Shown here one piece after another: positions 21,649-31,898 of a stretch of 64,000 nt of DNA. The notes under the pieces were generated by a model, which had not been told where the DNA came from, did no database searches, and saw only the letters and a program-made list of their open reading frames with translations. The number at the start of each line of letters is the position of its first letter. Positions within the stretch are counted from its first letter, which is position 1. The position numbers and the translations under genes are program-made. The DNA comes from Ectobius pallidus (taxonomy: Eukaryota; Arthropoda; Insecta; Blattodea; Ectobiidae): contig CAXKWD010000003.1 of the NCBI GenBank assembly GCA_964059195.1, positions 19,450,606-19,514,605 on the forward strand. Direction: 5' to 3'.

Positions 21649-22235
21649 ATACTAAGTATTGGACTAACTTTGCAGGATTATTCTTATCAATTACGAAATC
21701 CACGCATACGAAGGTGCGAGTAATAGCTATAATAAGAAACACTTCCTATTTTTCCAGTGAAAGTGCTGGTTTTATTCACTTGATGAAACAGGTAACGCAT
21801 CGCGTGTGACGTGTGAGAGCTACCCCCATTATCAACTAGCGATCAACGCTATTGCAAATTTAAAAATACATCAAAAGGAATAAAAGATAGAGAGAAGAGT
21901 TATATTATAATGAAGTCGAAAGTGCACTGTTCCATTGTCTACACGTAAAATGTATTCCTCGAACCATTTAGATTTTTTTTTCTTCGCTCAGCGATGGTAA
22001 TGGGGTGGTGGGAGGGGTGAAGTGACGAGAAAGCCATGTTCACTGAATGAAGAATGAGCTTTCAGCAAGACAGGTAACAAAATACACCAGAGCGTATGGG
22101 ATATGCCATTCTAGGCGTTGTTCAAATCATCAGCGAAACTCTAGGGTTTTGTGACTCACAATTCCAATTTTTTTCCTTTACCAACATAACCTATAAAGTT
22201 TGTTTTAGATTGTAGGTACAGCTATCGCACTAAAA
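21649..22235. other. No recognised feature
   Basis: Spacer without terminal repeats or open frames of note. Confidence 0.4.
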
Positions 22236-22239
22236 TATA

Positions 22240-22300
22240 CGAGGGTGTATCGAAAATAACGTACAATATATTTTAGGCGCGCTAGGAGTACCTAAATCGA
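22240..22300 (+). mobile_element. Mariner-like terminus
   Basis: TACGAGGGTGTATCGAAAAT looks like a mariner inverted-repeat end beginning at a TA. It may be the 3' terminus of the deleted mariner whose coding remnant is at 23060-23420 on the minus strand; the intervening low-complexity block would then be an expansion or insertion. The opposite terminus was not found. Confidence 0.45.
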
Positions 22301-22369
22301 GAGCTAACCCAAAGTTGCGTCACGAAAGTAGCGGGGCTGTGACGGACTGCACGGAAAACAATCAACTAA

Positions 22370-22955
22370 TGAAATTTAAAAATTAAAAAATTCCAAAATT
22401 AAAAATTGAAATCCAAGATTTAAAAAATCTAAAAGTCCAAAAGTAAAAAATCAAAAATCCTAAATTAAAAATCCAAAAAATAAAAATCTCAAAGACCCAA
22501 AATTAAAAAAATCCTAAATTAAAGAATCCAAAATTCCAAAATTTAAAAAATCAAAGATCGAACATTATAAAATCCTAAAGTCTAAAATTTAAAAAATAAA
22601 AATATCCAAAATTGAAAAATACAAAAATCCAAAATTAAAAACTCGTAAATCCAAAATCTAAAAATCCAATATTAAAACATCAAAAATAGAAAATTTAAAA
22701 ATCCCAAAAATAAAAAATTCAATGATCCAAAATTTAAAAAATTTGCAATTAAAAATCCAAAATTAAAAAATCTAAAATTTAAAAATTCAATATTTAAAAA
22801 TTAAAGAAATTCAACGATCCAAAATTAAAAAAATTAAAAATTAAAAAAATTAAAAATTAAAAAAGTCCATAAACCCAAAATTTTTAAAGTCCAACAATCC
22901 AAAATTGAAAAATCCAATATTCCAAAATTGAAAAATCGAAAATTAAAAAAATCCA
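22370..22955. repeat. Degenerate AAAAATCCAAAATT minisatellite
   Basis: About 590 bp made of variants of AAAATCCAAAATT and AAAAATTAAAAA with roughly 10-16-base spacing, no fixed phase and very little G. It sits between a mariner-like terminus and the mariner coding remnant. No function inferred. Confidence 0.85.
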
Positions 22956-23059
22956 AGTTTCACTTCTGTCGCGTGGCGTTCCACGCACCCGATTTTTATT
23001 GTTTACCCAAAAAGTTTAATAGGTACAATTACAACCAAATGCACACATGAAAGGGCATC

Positions 23060-23425
23060 TTTTGTCTATTTTTCTATATAGTCGCCAAGTTTCTCAACAC
23101 ATTTCTGCCATCGTGATACTAGTTTCAAAATACCCCGTTCATTGAAGTCCGTTCGGTCGGAGTATAGCCGTCTGCGAACTGCTGTTTTCACTTCTACATC
23201 TGACGCAAAGCGTTTACCGGCCAGGAATTTCTTCATGGGACCAAACAAATGAAAGACTATCACGAACATCTTTGAAGAATGCACACTACCTGGAGACATT
23301 GCTACGGTCCATACAGTCGTCCCCATACACGCCACGCATGTCCCTGTGAATTTTACTCGGATTATGCCCTTTAGCCTACAAAAATGACACAATCTTATAT
23401 TTCCCCTGCCTGAGTGGTAGAACTA
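23060..23425 (-). pseudogene. Mariner transposase with internal deletion
   Basis: Read on the minus strand, the 5' part encodes a mariner N-terminal helix-turn-helix segment (KIHRDMRGVYGDDCMDRSNV; an SRWC-like continuation is broken). It then jumps to the C-terminal region, FHLFGPMKKFLAGKRFASDV through ILKLVSRWQKCVEKLGDYIE. The central DDE/D core, about 200 codons, is missing. The residue before FHLF, normally the third catalytic D, is V. The two segments are in different frames. It is an inactive internal-deletion derivative. Mariner family is clear; subfamily not determined. Confidence 0.85.
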
Positions 23426-23461
23426 ATTGAGTAAAATAAAATGTCGGCATGATTGTTCCGA

Positions 23462-23715
23462 TCATACACCGCGTGTAAGATATTGACCAATAACGTTTAG
23501 CAATTCCTGGATATAAACCAATCACGATCGTTTATCTTATAAAATGCTTAGCCTACTATTAATACGAGGATGCGATTTTATATGACTATTCAACTCATAT
23601 GCCGCGTGTTTGATATTGACCAATAACATTTAGCAATTCCTCGGATATAGACCAATCACGGCCGTTTATCTTACAATATTCTTGTAGGAATCGCGAGGAT
23701 GGCATTTTATCGGGT
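23462..23715. repeat. Two tandem ~127-bp units
   Basis: ATTGACCAATAACGTTTAGC ... TATAAACCAATCACGATCGT is repeated as ATTGACCAATAACATTTAGC ... TATAGACCAATCACGGCCGT, each followed by an ACGAGGATG/GCGAGGATGG block. CCAAT pentamers occur four times. Non-coding. Confidence 0.8.
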
Positions 23716-23754
23716 AAAATGGCCTGGTCGTTACTGGAGACGCAAGTATCAGTG

Positions 23755-24672
23755 TGCAGTGATTAATAGTCAGATGGTGCCACTAAGCAGCACGAAAACA
23801 GATTATTTTATACAACATAATTTGTTTGGAAATTGAAATAATAGAAATGTACATTGATTAAGAACACAATTTCGATTCGGTGCAAGCCAGTTCGTGTGCT
23901 TTTATTCTGTTCTGCTTTTAGCTTAATTGAATGAAGTTAACTATGTCTTATATGCACTGGTGGTAGCACTGGTTACACCAAAACAGCTCGAATCGATTCA
24001 TGGATGGTTGATTCATAGTATGCCGTGATCTCGCAGCTGTTAGTTTTGTTTTTGTAGAACAAAGCACGAAAGTTATTATTATTTGTATAATCTGTTGGAT
24101 TTTTATTCATGGAATAGTCTTAATAAATCCAACTCGAGTTTGCGCAGTCGCGAATCTATCGATAAACTCGTCAACTCTCGTGGGATTACCTATGATAAAA
24201 CATCAGCTCTTTGCTGGACACGTAAGGCATTTTTGCTGTGATTAATACGTCACATGCTGCCAATAAGCAGAATGAAAACACATTATTTTATACAACATAA
24301 CTTGTTTGGAAATTGCTGTAATATAAATGCCCATTAATCAAAAACACAATTTCGATTCGGTGTAACCCAGTTCGTGTGCTTTTATAGCCTTTTGATGTAA
24401 GCAACTACCACGACGCCCTCCATCATGTGATACGCACTAATGTTAGCATTGTTAATTTATCTAGTAGGCCTATGCCTGATCTAATGGTTGACAGAATATT
24501 GACAACCAAAGAAAGAAAATTATTGCTATTTACAAAATCCGTTACAGTTTATTCGTGGAATAATTAGTCATAATAAATCCTGCTCGTGATTTCGAGTTTC
24601 ATCAGATAAATTTGCGAGAACGAAGTTCGATGAACTCGAAATCTTTCGTGGGATTACCTATGATAATTTTCC
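23755..24672. repeat. Tandem duplication, ~480-bp unit
   Basis: TTATTTTATACAACATAA occurs at 23804 and 24284, exactly 480 apart. The AACACAATTTCGATTCGGTG and CGTGGGATTACCTATGATAA blocks are also repeated in order (24179 and 24647 for the latter). Identity is roughly 80%. No protein, tRNA or LTR signature is visible, so the nature of the unit is unknown. Confidence 0.85.
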
Positions 24673-24703
24673 CCCCATTCGTAGAAATCCCTTTACAGAT
24701 TAA

Positions 24704-25381
24704 ATCATGGGCGTAATTTCAGCTTTTTAACTGGGGTGGCAAGGTCTGCCGGGGAGTCTGGGGGATATGGACATTTTTTTTTTAATTTGGCGTTAAAATG
24801 ATGTAGTTTAAGCGTTTTTAAAACTTTTTTACATACTATACCAGCATTAGTGTTAAGTTTAATAAAGTTTAATAAAGAATCAAGATTGTGCCACGTTTAT
24901 AACTGTAGTTTTTCACTCGTTTGCAAATAACTGATATTTTTACTGGCGATTTTTGGGGTGGCAAAAAGTGGGGTTTGGGAATTCTAGGGTGGCAACATAG
25001 GAACGAAGAAACAAGTTATAAGATATATATAAGACAGGATAAAGGAAAAGAAAGTAAGAAACAATCAGTAATTAAAATAACAACGCAAAAAAGGAAAAAT
25101 AAAAAAAGAAAGCAATAAAAATATATTGTATGGAAAATAGAGAGAAGAAGAGACATAGAAAGGAAGAAACAAGAAATAAAGTTTACTAACTAAGAAAGTG
25201 CAAACTAAGAATGATAGAAAGGTATAAAAAAGGATAGAATAAGAAAGGAGAAATGTCTAAAGAAAGAAAAATAATTTATAAATGAAATAAGAAAATGAGA
25301 ACGATGGAAGAAAGAGAGAAGGGAAGGAAAAGTGAGGAAGAAAGAAGTATAAACTCTTGCCACCCCTTAATTACGCCACTG
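24704..25381. mobile_element. hAT-like element carrying an R4 copy
   Basis: The left end has CATGGGCGTAATTTCAG and GGGGTGGCAAG. The right end has CTTGCCACCCCTTAATTACG and CCACTG, an inverted match with a small gap. CAGATTAA / CAGATTAT (24696-24703, 25382-25389) is a likely 8-bp duplication. 25015-25360 is an R4 copy. A second GGGTGGCAA lies inside at about 24985. The 65-codon open frame at 24921 is lysine-rich composition. Confidence 0.7.
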
Positions 25382-25389
25382 CAGATTAT

Positions 25390-26325
25390 TATTGACTTTA
25401 ACCTATTTTGTTAAACCGTATGAAGAAACGACGCCATAGAATGTTAGAGAGAGGTTTATAAAAATTGAGGATAACCCGTATAATTGATAGAAACTGCCTT
25501 GAGGATAGAATGTGCCCTGTTCATTCATGTGAGAAAATACCAACACATTTTTAAGCATTCACGTCTGCCAACCTCACCCCCTTACACATTGCACGGAGCT
25601 GCCATCTAGTCCATCGCCTCGAGACACTACTAGCGCGCCATAGCGGTAGAGAGAGAGAAAAAAAAATCCACAAGACGAAAAAAAAGGAAGAAGTTGGAGT
25701 AAAAGTTTGTTTCCGAGAGATGCAGCTACGAGAACAGAATTACAAAATAGTTGAATATCTGCAATTGTAGACACCCACAACTCCCTTTTATGTATTCACT
25801 ACATTCTCCTAAAGTTCTCTGTTATTATTTCTTTATTATTTTTGTTCCTCTTTGTCTAGTTGTCGTAAAGAAGGGAGGCTTTTATTTGTAGTGGTTTAAA
25901 TTTCCATCTTTATCTATTTCCAATAAAAAGTTACTATAACTTAAATGATCAAAGTAGTAAATTTCCCTCCAGCCAATGCTTTTCTGTTTTACCAAGAGGG
26001 AAGGAGAACCAAATTTGTGTGTGAACATACAGGGTCGGGTTTCTATATCTGTTCTCGCCCTAAAAGGGAATGAAAAGGAAGTCGATATTCAATTTGTACG
26101 ATAGCTACGTAACAGTCGATTGACAATATTGGGTAATATATTTTCAAATCACGGACTGAACGGGGATTTCAGAATAAAAAAAAATGTGAAGAAACAAACA
26201 CCCTTCTCTCTCTATCCCTCCTTCTCCCAACCTCTTTCTCTTTCTACCACTGGATTCACAAGTTTTTGCTTAACTTCATGAAATGTGAGCTCAATTATTT
26301 CTTTTTTCGACCATAGTATAAGAAT
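25390..26325. other. No recognised feature
   Basis: Mostly AT-rich. 25580-25660 (GGAGCTGCCATCTAGTCCAT, CTAGCGCGCCATAGCGG) is locally G+C-richer and appears single-copy here, but no open frame or RNA is convincing. Confidence 0.4.
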
Positions 26326-26333
26326 CTTATTAC

Positions 26334-27171
26334 TAGATTTCGGACTTTTAGGTCGCTAAAAATGCTGTTTTAGGTACCTAAAATAGGCTCTAAAAATTGT
26401 AAAATAGGTTCTAAAAATCGTAAAATAGTATCTTATAAAATCGTTAAGTAGCCAATTTTCTTAAATATCTCAATTACAATGCAGAATATTATATTTATTG
26501 AAGTCATCATTAATCAATAATCATGATTAAACACAGATATAGGCCTATGGTACACAGAATTATAAACATATTACTAGGGCCTGTATTACTACCATAACAG
26601 TGAAAACCTAATCCATGCGCCCAGAAGCTACGCATATCATACTAGCATATTCAACCCCTTGTATCCCTCAGTGATTCAGAGAACTACTTTTTTTTCTGTT
26701 ACTGGATGTGGGAGACGGGAGAAAAACACTACATTTTCTTGGGAATTCCAAATAATTTTTCTACTGAAGATGAAACATTCCTTACTATTTAACCACGTCA
26801 TGTACTTACTGCACATTCCGAGCTAAAAATTTAGTACGAACTGAAAATAAATGCTATAATTTATAATAATAAATGACTTATTCCTTACATTCCTTACTAT
26901 TTAACCACGTCATGTACTTACTGCACATTCCGAGCTAAAAATTTAGTACGAACTGAAAATAAATGCTATAATTTATAATAATAAATGACTTATTTTGATT
27001 TTAGAGGAAAAACAAGAAAAAAATTAGGCTCTAACGTAAAAATAGGCTGTTTTAGGTCCTATAAAAATATCAGTTTTAGGCATAGTAGCTTATGGTACAT
27101 GCATTTACAAGTTTTCGTCCATATATCACTTAAGGATTAAAATAGGTTTTTTACCTAAAATCCGAAGTCTA
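26334..27171 (+). mobile_element. hAT MITE, diverged M1 relative
   Basis: TAGATTTCGGACTTTTAGGT at the left; ACCTAAAATCCGAAGTCTA at the right. Target duplication CTTATTAC / GTTATTAC (26326-26333, 27172-27179). The interior has AATAGGCT and TTTTAGG repeats as in M1, but the body is otherwise different and contains an exact internal duplication (26775-26995). Non-autonomous. Confidence 0.88.
26775..26995. repeat. Recent exact 112-bp tandem duplication
   Basis: ACATTCCTTACTATTTAACC starts at 26775 and again at 26887. I see no differences between the two units, which run through AATAAATGACTTATT. It lies inside the hAT MITE, so it postdates the element. Confidence 0.93.
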
Positions 27172-27179
27172 GTTATTAC

Positions 27180-27420
27180 ATATCGTGGGGTTAAAGGCAA
27201 AACACATTAAGTCTTATGGAAATGCTGTGTATTTTGTAAACCCATTATGACGTATCGGTATCATAATGAACGATCTCGAAACCTTGAGAGTAGGAAATTA
27301 AACTGCGTAATAAACAACCTTTTTTTTTTAAATAAAAACAATTCAGGTCGTATTAATTTTAATACTATACTAAATTGAATTTATTTCGTGCTGTAAACGT
27401 AGGCCTACGTTGGTTACAAT
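27180..27420. other. No recognised feature
   Basis: Spacer; contains one TAGGCCTA near 27405. Confidence 0.4.
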
Positions 27421-27720
27421 CAGGGTCCGGATTCTGATTATCAAAAATTGTTTGAAAAAGACCTATAAAATGACCCTTAATTTTAAAGAAAATTACTTAA
27501 TCTCGTAATTATAAAGAATGAACTAAAAAGTATTATTCTACACACAAAGTTATACAATTCATAATAATGAATAATCATGGGATAGTTTCCCACTGTACTG
27601 GATTGGTTAATTTTTTTCTACACATGAAAAACAGCCAAATTTCATGTAATATTATTCTCCAGAAGTTTTAGAATACATATATAGGCACGTTTTGTTTCTA
27701 AGAATATTTTAAATATAGGT
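27421..27720 (+). mobile_element. hAT family A, left-end fragment
   Basis: CAGGGTCCGGATTCTGATTA and the following GACCTATAAAATGACCC block match the left ends of the family-A elements at 39617 and 48139. No right end is present, so it is truncated. Confidence 0.75.
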
Positions 27721-28134
27721 AAAATCGGTAAGAAGTTCACAGAAAACTAACCTAAAATGGCGCTCGGAAAGAAAGTCACACACCAGAATCGGCTGCTCTT
27801 GATAGCGCAGGTGCATGCTGGGAAGAAGCCGATGGGTCACGTGGGGCTGGAATCAGGGCTGCCAACATGATAAGGGTCTGACAAACCCCCGGGAGATATA
27901 ATATGCCACATTTTCGAAACCTACAAACAGTGTATCGTACATTATTCGAAAATGCAAGGGCGTTTCGCTACGGCTACCGCCTCCGCTTCGCGCACTTAAC
28001 TATATGGTTAGTGTTATGCATTATTTAGCTATATGTAGATGTTGGTAGCCAATGGGAGTGTTGGTCTGTAAGCCAGAGCTCGCATACCAATGCCGAACAT
28101 CGCGTTTGAAAATCCAGTACAGTGGGAAACTAAA
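27721..28134. other. Locally G+C-rich spacer
   Basis: 27750-27990 is richer in G+C (CTGCTCTTGATAGCGCAGGT; CTACGGCTACCGCCTCCGCT). No paralogue, open frame or RNA could be assigned. CAGGGCTGCCAACATG at 27855 recalls the CAGGGTTGCCA hAT end, but has no partner. Confidence 0.35.
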
Positions 28135-28137
28135 CCA

Positions 28138-28869
28138 AAGAATCATACTACTAATTCCTCTGAAAACGGTTGAGTTATCGGTCTTAAAAAAATGAGAAAA
28201 TACAGGCATCAGAACATTAGGAAGTCATAGGCCTATTGCTTGCTGAATCACTAAATCGAGCCAACAGTAAAAATAACAACCATTAGTCTGGTTCAGGTCA
28301 ACAGATTTTACAAAATCAATAGGTTTTCTCCTATGAACGTTATAAATGTGTGTATCAAGTTTCATGAAAATCTGATAAAGCGTATTTGAGTTAATCTCGC
28401 GTACAGACACACGGAGAGACAGAAATTTTCCCATCCACCACAAAATCTCATAAAGTACCATTCTGACACTTAGTAATAATTAATAAAAATCAGATAAAGC
28501 GTATTTGAGTTATTGCTCCTTTAAAATAGACACTAAATTGGGTTTTACTCTGGTACCGGTCAACAGATTAGGTTCAAATTCAATAGGGTACTTTTCATGG
28601 GCGTCATAAATGTGTATACCAAGTTTCATGGAAATCCGATACAGCGTATTTGAGCTATGGCGCCTTTCTAATATAATCTATTAAAATAGGCACTAAATTG
28701 GGCATTACTCCGGTACCGGTGAACCGATTTGGTTCAATATCAATAGGGTTCTTCCCATGGACATTATAAATGTGTTTTCCAAGTTTCATGAAAATCCGAA
28801 AAAGCGTATTTGAGTTATGGTGCGTACAGACACACGGACACACGGACAGACGGACAGACGGACAGACAG

Positions 28870-28903
<34 letters not shown>

Positions 28904-29135
28904 AGATGGAGAGACAGTCAGACAGACGGACAGACATTTTTTTCGTCCCCCACACAATCTCATAAAGTACCATACTGTCACTTAATAATCATACTACTAA
29001 ACACCCCGAAAACGGGTGAATTATCTGCCTTAAAAAAGGGAGAAAATACAGGCATTAGAACATCACGAAGTACTATTACTCGTTGGATCACTACATTGAG
29101 CCTACAATAAAAATAAAAACCATTAGCAATGACGC
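28138..29135 (-). repeat. R1 cluster with duplicated flanks and GACA tract
   Basis: 28138-28285 and 28987-29135 are ~80% identical direct repeats (AATCATACTACTAA ... GAGAAAATACAGGCAT). Between them lie three inverted R1 cores, each with an AAGTTTCATGAAAATC-type stretch, at about 28355, 28625 and 28780. They are followed by a CATAAAGTACCAT block seen twice (28447 and 28967). The arrangement implies at least two rounds of tandem duplication. Open frames within, including those through the GACA tract, are not genes. Confidence 0.8.
28825..28935. repeat. (GACA)n / (GACG)n tract
   Basis: Imperfect tetranucleotide run of GACA and GACG units inside the R1 cluster. Other R1 copies have a degenerate version (TGTCTGTCC at 9110 and 7550), so the tract belongs to the family and has expanded here. 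Confidence 0.9.
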
Positions 29136-29339
29136 AAGTAATTTTATGAAGTGTAAAACGGACCATTGAAATAAAAATTGTACTGCTATTAATATTTTTT
29201 GCTTAAACCACAGGATCTTCAAAGTTTTACATGAGTGCGATTCGCGAACTTATCTGTCTAAAACCAGTGGGTTTAATCGCTAGTATTCGAGTAGGCCTAC
29301 ACTGATATGAGACAGAATTACAGCAGAGGACCTTAAATC
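29136..29339. other. No recognised feature
   Basis: AT-rich spacer. Confidence 0.4.
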
Positions 29340-29610
29340 CCGAAACTTTATTTCACAGCATGCGGCGACACATATTGAAATCTGCAATATTCAATAACAG
29401 TGCGGGGAGGGAGAGAAAGAAAAAAATAGAAATATATTTCCATGCGGTGGGGCTGATAACGGGTCTCTCCGGACTTTATGACGGCGGAACGCGATTTCTG
29501 TCTGATACCTGCGCGATGTTCGCTGGACGACATCTGTTTCCAGTAAATAGCAGCAGCGCCTTCCTGCCGCTGTCGGTATTTCGTATCGGCATTCAAATTC
29601 TCTTCTAATT
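29340..29610. other. CpG-rich single-copy patch
   Basis: About 270 bp with many CpG dinucleotides (for example GACGGCGGAACGCG and CCTGCGCGATGTTCGC) in an otherwise CpG-poor, AT-rich window. Open frames of 82 codons exist on both strands over the same bases; neither shows a recognisable domain. It could be an exon, a promoter-proximal island of a gene outside the window, or an unrecognised element. No other copy is present here. Confidence 0.4.
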
Positions 29611-29700
29611 TATCGTCTCGCTGCTTTTATAACCTTTTCACACATTTCTGTCAACCTCTTTTGCAGCAACAACGTTGTAACTCCATAGCATTATTTATTA

Positions 29701-30542
29701 CCAGGGCCCTATTTCATAAAAGTTACAATTTTACAGGTGACAGGTGACATAAAATGGTCTTACAGGTTTACATTTTGACAATTGTGTTTTTCATAAAAGC
29801 AGACAACTTTACATAAATGTCATGACAATTTTGTAGATTTGTATGACAATTTTACATATTGTTGTTTCTCAAAACTTTTGAGTTTGCAGGTAAAAGTCTG
29901 ACAAATATGTCAAATCTTAGGATACCTATCATTTATGAAACATTAATTTTTGTTGACATATTTACAAAATTTACAAAAAATGTAGAATTGTCATTAGAGA
30001 AGTGACAGGCAATCTTTCATATGTAGGCCAACAGAATAGGTTATGTAAATGTGTGGCATAACTTGGCAAACTTTCTTGTGATTTAAACTTTGTTAATAAA
30101 CTTGCTAAATTGTCTTGTTAATAATGAACACTAGTAGTAGTGATATTGGTAGTGGTGAAAGTGGTGAAGAAATAGATACGAAACCACCCAGTGTTTTTAG
30201 GCAATGGATTAACCTAACTTTCAATTTCAGTGACTTTGTATTAAAAGAGAAATATAATTAAATTATTTTCGATAGTAATAATCGATTGCTTAGGTATCTT
30301 ATTCGATGCTGAGACATGTATCTACAGTGTACTAAAGTAATCTTTAGGTTTGACATAAAATTGTCGCGTTTATGAAATGGGTTCTTTTAGTCTGACAATT
30401 TACATTAATTTGCCTGTAAAGTAAGGAAACGTTGTAATATTTATGAAAAATACAATTGTCGTGACATATTGACAAATTTGTCAGACTTGACATAATTGTC
30501 GTATTTGTCACACCTGTAGAGTTTTATGAAATAGGGCCCAGG
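29701..30542. mobile_element. TIR element with CC(A/T)GGGCCCTATTTCATAAAA ends
   Basis: CCAGGGCCCTATTTCATAAA at the left matches the inverted right end CCTGGGCCCTATTTCATAAA with one difference. TTA precedes and TTG follows, compatible with a 3-bp PIF/Harbinger duplication; an 8-bp hAT duplication is not supported. TGACAA/TTGTCA words are dense near both ends. The only open frame starting with ATG of interest is a 45-codon one (30124-30261). Confidence 0.8.
30124..30261 (+). CDS. Short open frame in the TIR element, function unknown
   Basis: Forty-five codons starting ATGAACACTAGTAGTAGTGA and ending TAA. The product begins MNTSSSDIGSGESGEEIDTK, an acidic serine/glycine-rich stretch, then FRQWINLTFNFSDFVLKEKY, which is hydrophobic and aromatic. 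It may be the residual N-terminus of the element's transposase after internal deletion. No catalytic residue, intron signal or second copy is available to test this. No function is assigned. Confidence 0.25.
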   Translation: MNTSSSDIGSGESGEEIDTKPPSVFRQWINLTFNFSDFVLKEKYN

Positions 30543-30569
30543 TTGAGACCACCGCCGTCTCGAGAATTA

Positions 30570-31113
30570 CACTGCCTGTCCTATGCTTTATTTTAACATG
30601 GAGTTTAGAGAATTGCTCAATTGCCTAATTTCTCCAGTAGAGGTGACACAGTTCACGCCCTGACTGCAGCAATCACCGCCACCTATACAACCGCCGTCTC
30701 GAGAATACACGAGTAATAGAGTCTAGAAGGCATTGCCCTATACATTACCGTACATTGCTTCTATGCGTTTGCTGCGTCAAAATAAGCATTAAACAGACAC
30801 AGATACTTGTGTTATTTGTTTAGAACATAATATTATTCCAGTATATGATACTTACCTTGAAATGGAATTTTGGAATTAATAAAATTAATATAAATTAATT
30901 AGACGCATTGATAGTACATTTTATAATTATTATTTTACAAAATTTTATTCATAGCAATTAAGTACCGGTACCTAGAATAATACAAGTTTAAACATTCAGC
31001 ACTACATAATCAACAATGTCGTAGCAAAAAACAAGAAGCAATCTGGGTGTGAAAGGTGCTGCCATCTGTAATGTCGCCGAGTACGCAAAATTAGCCGTAT
31101 AGGACAGGCAGTG
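30570..31113. mobile_element. Probable TIR element, CACTGCCTGTCCTA ends
   Basis: CACTGCCTGTCCTATGC at 30570 is inverted at the right (ATAGGACAGGCAGTG, ending about 31113). TA flanks both. Sequence outside the ends (CCGCCGTCTCGAGAAT; ACACGAGTAATA...AGAAGGCA) is also found joined inside the element near 30697-30740, so the locus is a mosaic rather than a simple insertion. Confidence 0.6.
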
Positions 31114-31249
31114 TATACACGAGTAATACAGTTTAGAAGGCAGTGGTTGAGACATGACACGTAAAAGAACACTTTTCCTACCTTTGATATAATATTGTAT
31201 TGTATAGCATGCAAAATAGTTACACCTATTCCCATGAATTTTGTTATAT

Positions 31250-31433
31250 ATGAGAATATTATAGGAGAAAAATTCCTCCGACTTTGGGACTTGAACCCAG
31301 GACCTTTGGCTATTCGCGCCAATGCTCTACCAACTGAGCTAACCCGGAGTTCAATTCACAGCGCCAGATGGAACCTCTCTCCTATGACTGATTGCCCTAA
31401 TGGTCTACCTCACAGACAGACAAGTTATATCAT
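31250..31433 (-). mobile_element. SINE-D with tRNA-like head, copy 1
   Basis: About 180 bp shared with 46438-46603 in opposite orientation: a tRNA-like segment flanked by a GGAGGAAT...ATTCTC side and a GCGCCAGATGG...CTACCTCAC side. Shared sequence outside the tRNA portion shows that it moved as part of a longer unit. Confidence 0.8.
31277..31348 (-). tRNA. tRNA-like sequence, acceptor stem degraded (pseudo)
   Basis: On the minus strand it begins TCCGGGTTAGCTCAGTTGGT (A box) and contains GGTTCAAGTCC (B box). The anticodon stem TTGGC/GCCAA encloses GCGAATA, formally anticodon GAA, but base 33 is C rather than U. The acceptor stem pairs poorly. It is treated as the head of SINE-D, not a functional tRNA. 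Confidence 0.6.
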
Positions 31434-31439
31434 ATGCAG

Positions 31440-31609
31440 CACTGTGAGGCACACTAATTAGTGATTTTTGTGACCGGGCTGTCAACGGAGCTGTGGACAT
31501 TAATAGAATATTTTAGCCCTGAAAAGAGTCACCAGAATAATTTCTAACCTCTGAAATACGGTTTCCTGTAAACCCTATTTGTTCAGTCATTAACTCCTGA
31601 CGGTAGGTT
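31440..31609. other. No recognised feature
   Basis: Spacer before segment X1. Confidence 0.4.
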
Positions 31610-31754
31610 TGCAGATCCATTGTCTCCGATCTGCATGCTTGAAGATGGAGGTAGCGTGCGGCTCCGAAGCGTCAGACATTAGATCTTCAAACCTGACTGT
31701 CAACACGAGAAACCTTTATTCATTATGCTACGCTAGGAAAATCTGAAGTCACAT

Positions 31755-31758
<4 letters not shown>

Positions 31759-31785
<27 letters not shown>

Positions 31786-31786
31786 A
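31759..31786. repeat. Poly(T) tract
   Basis: Homopolymer run inside X1; the corresponding place in X2 (near 38475) lacks it. Confidence 0.9.
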
Positions 31787-31898
31787 GTACCACCTTATAC
31801 CTTCACTTTTATTTATTATTGATAGATGTTCATAGTGTGCCGAGATACCTCCAAAAGGAACATTGCCATTTTAGAGAATAAAAACAAACCACTGCTCA

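Noticed and set aside
28770..29110. Open frames rich in TDR or in S/V/C across the GACA tract
   Set aside because: Tetranucleotide repeats stay open in several frames on both strands; no biological signal.
29348..29608. Antiparallel 82-codon frames as an overlapping gene pair
   Set aside because: No domain, initiation context or conservation evidence; kept only as a compositional anomaly worth testing.
31277..31348. Functional tRNA gene
   Set aside because: Weak acceptor stem, C at position 33, and sequence homology with the 46-kb copy extends beyond the tRNA on both sides.
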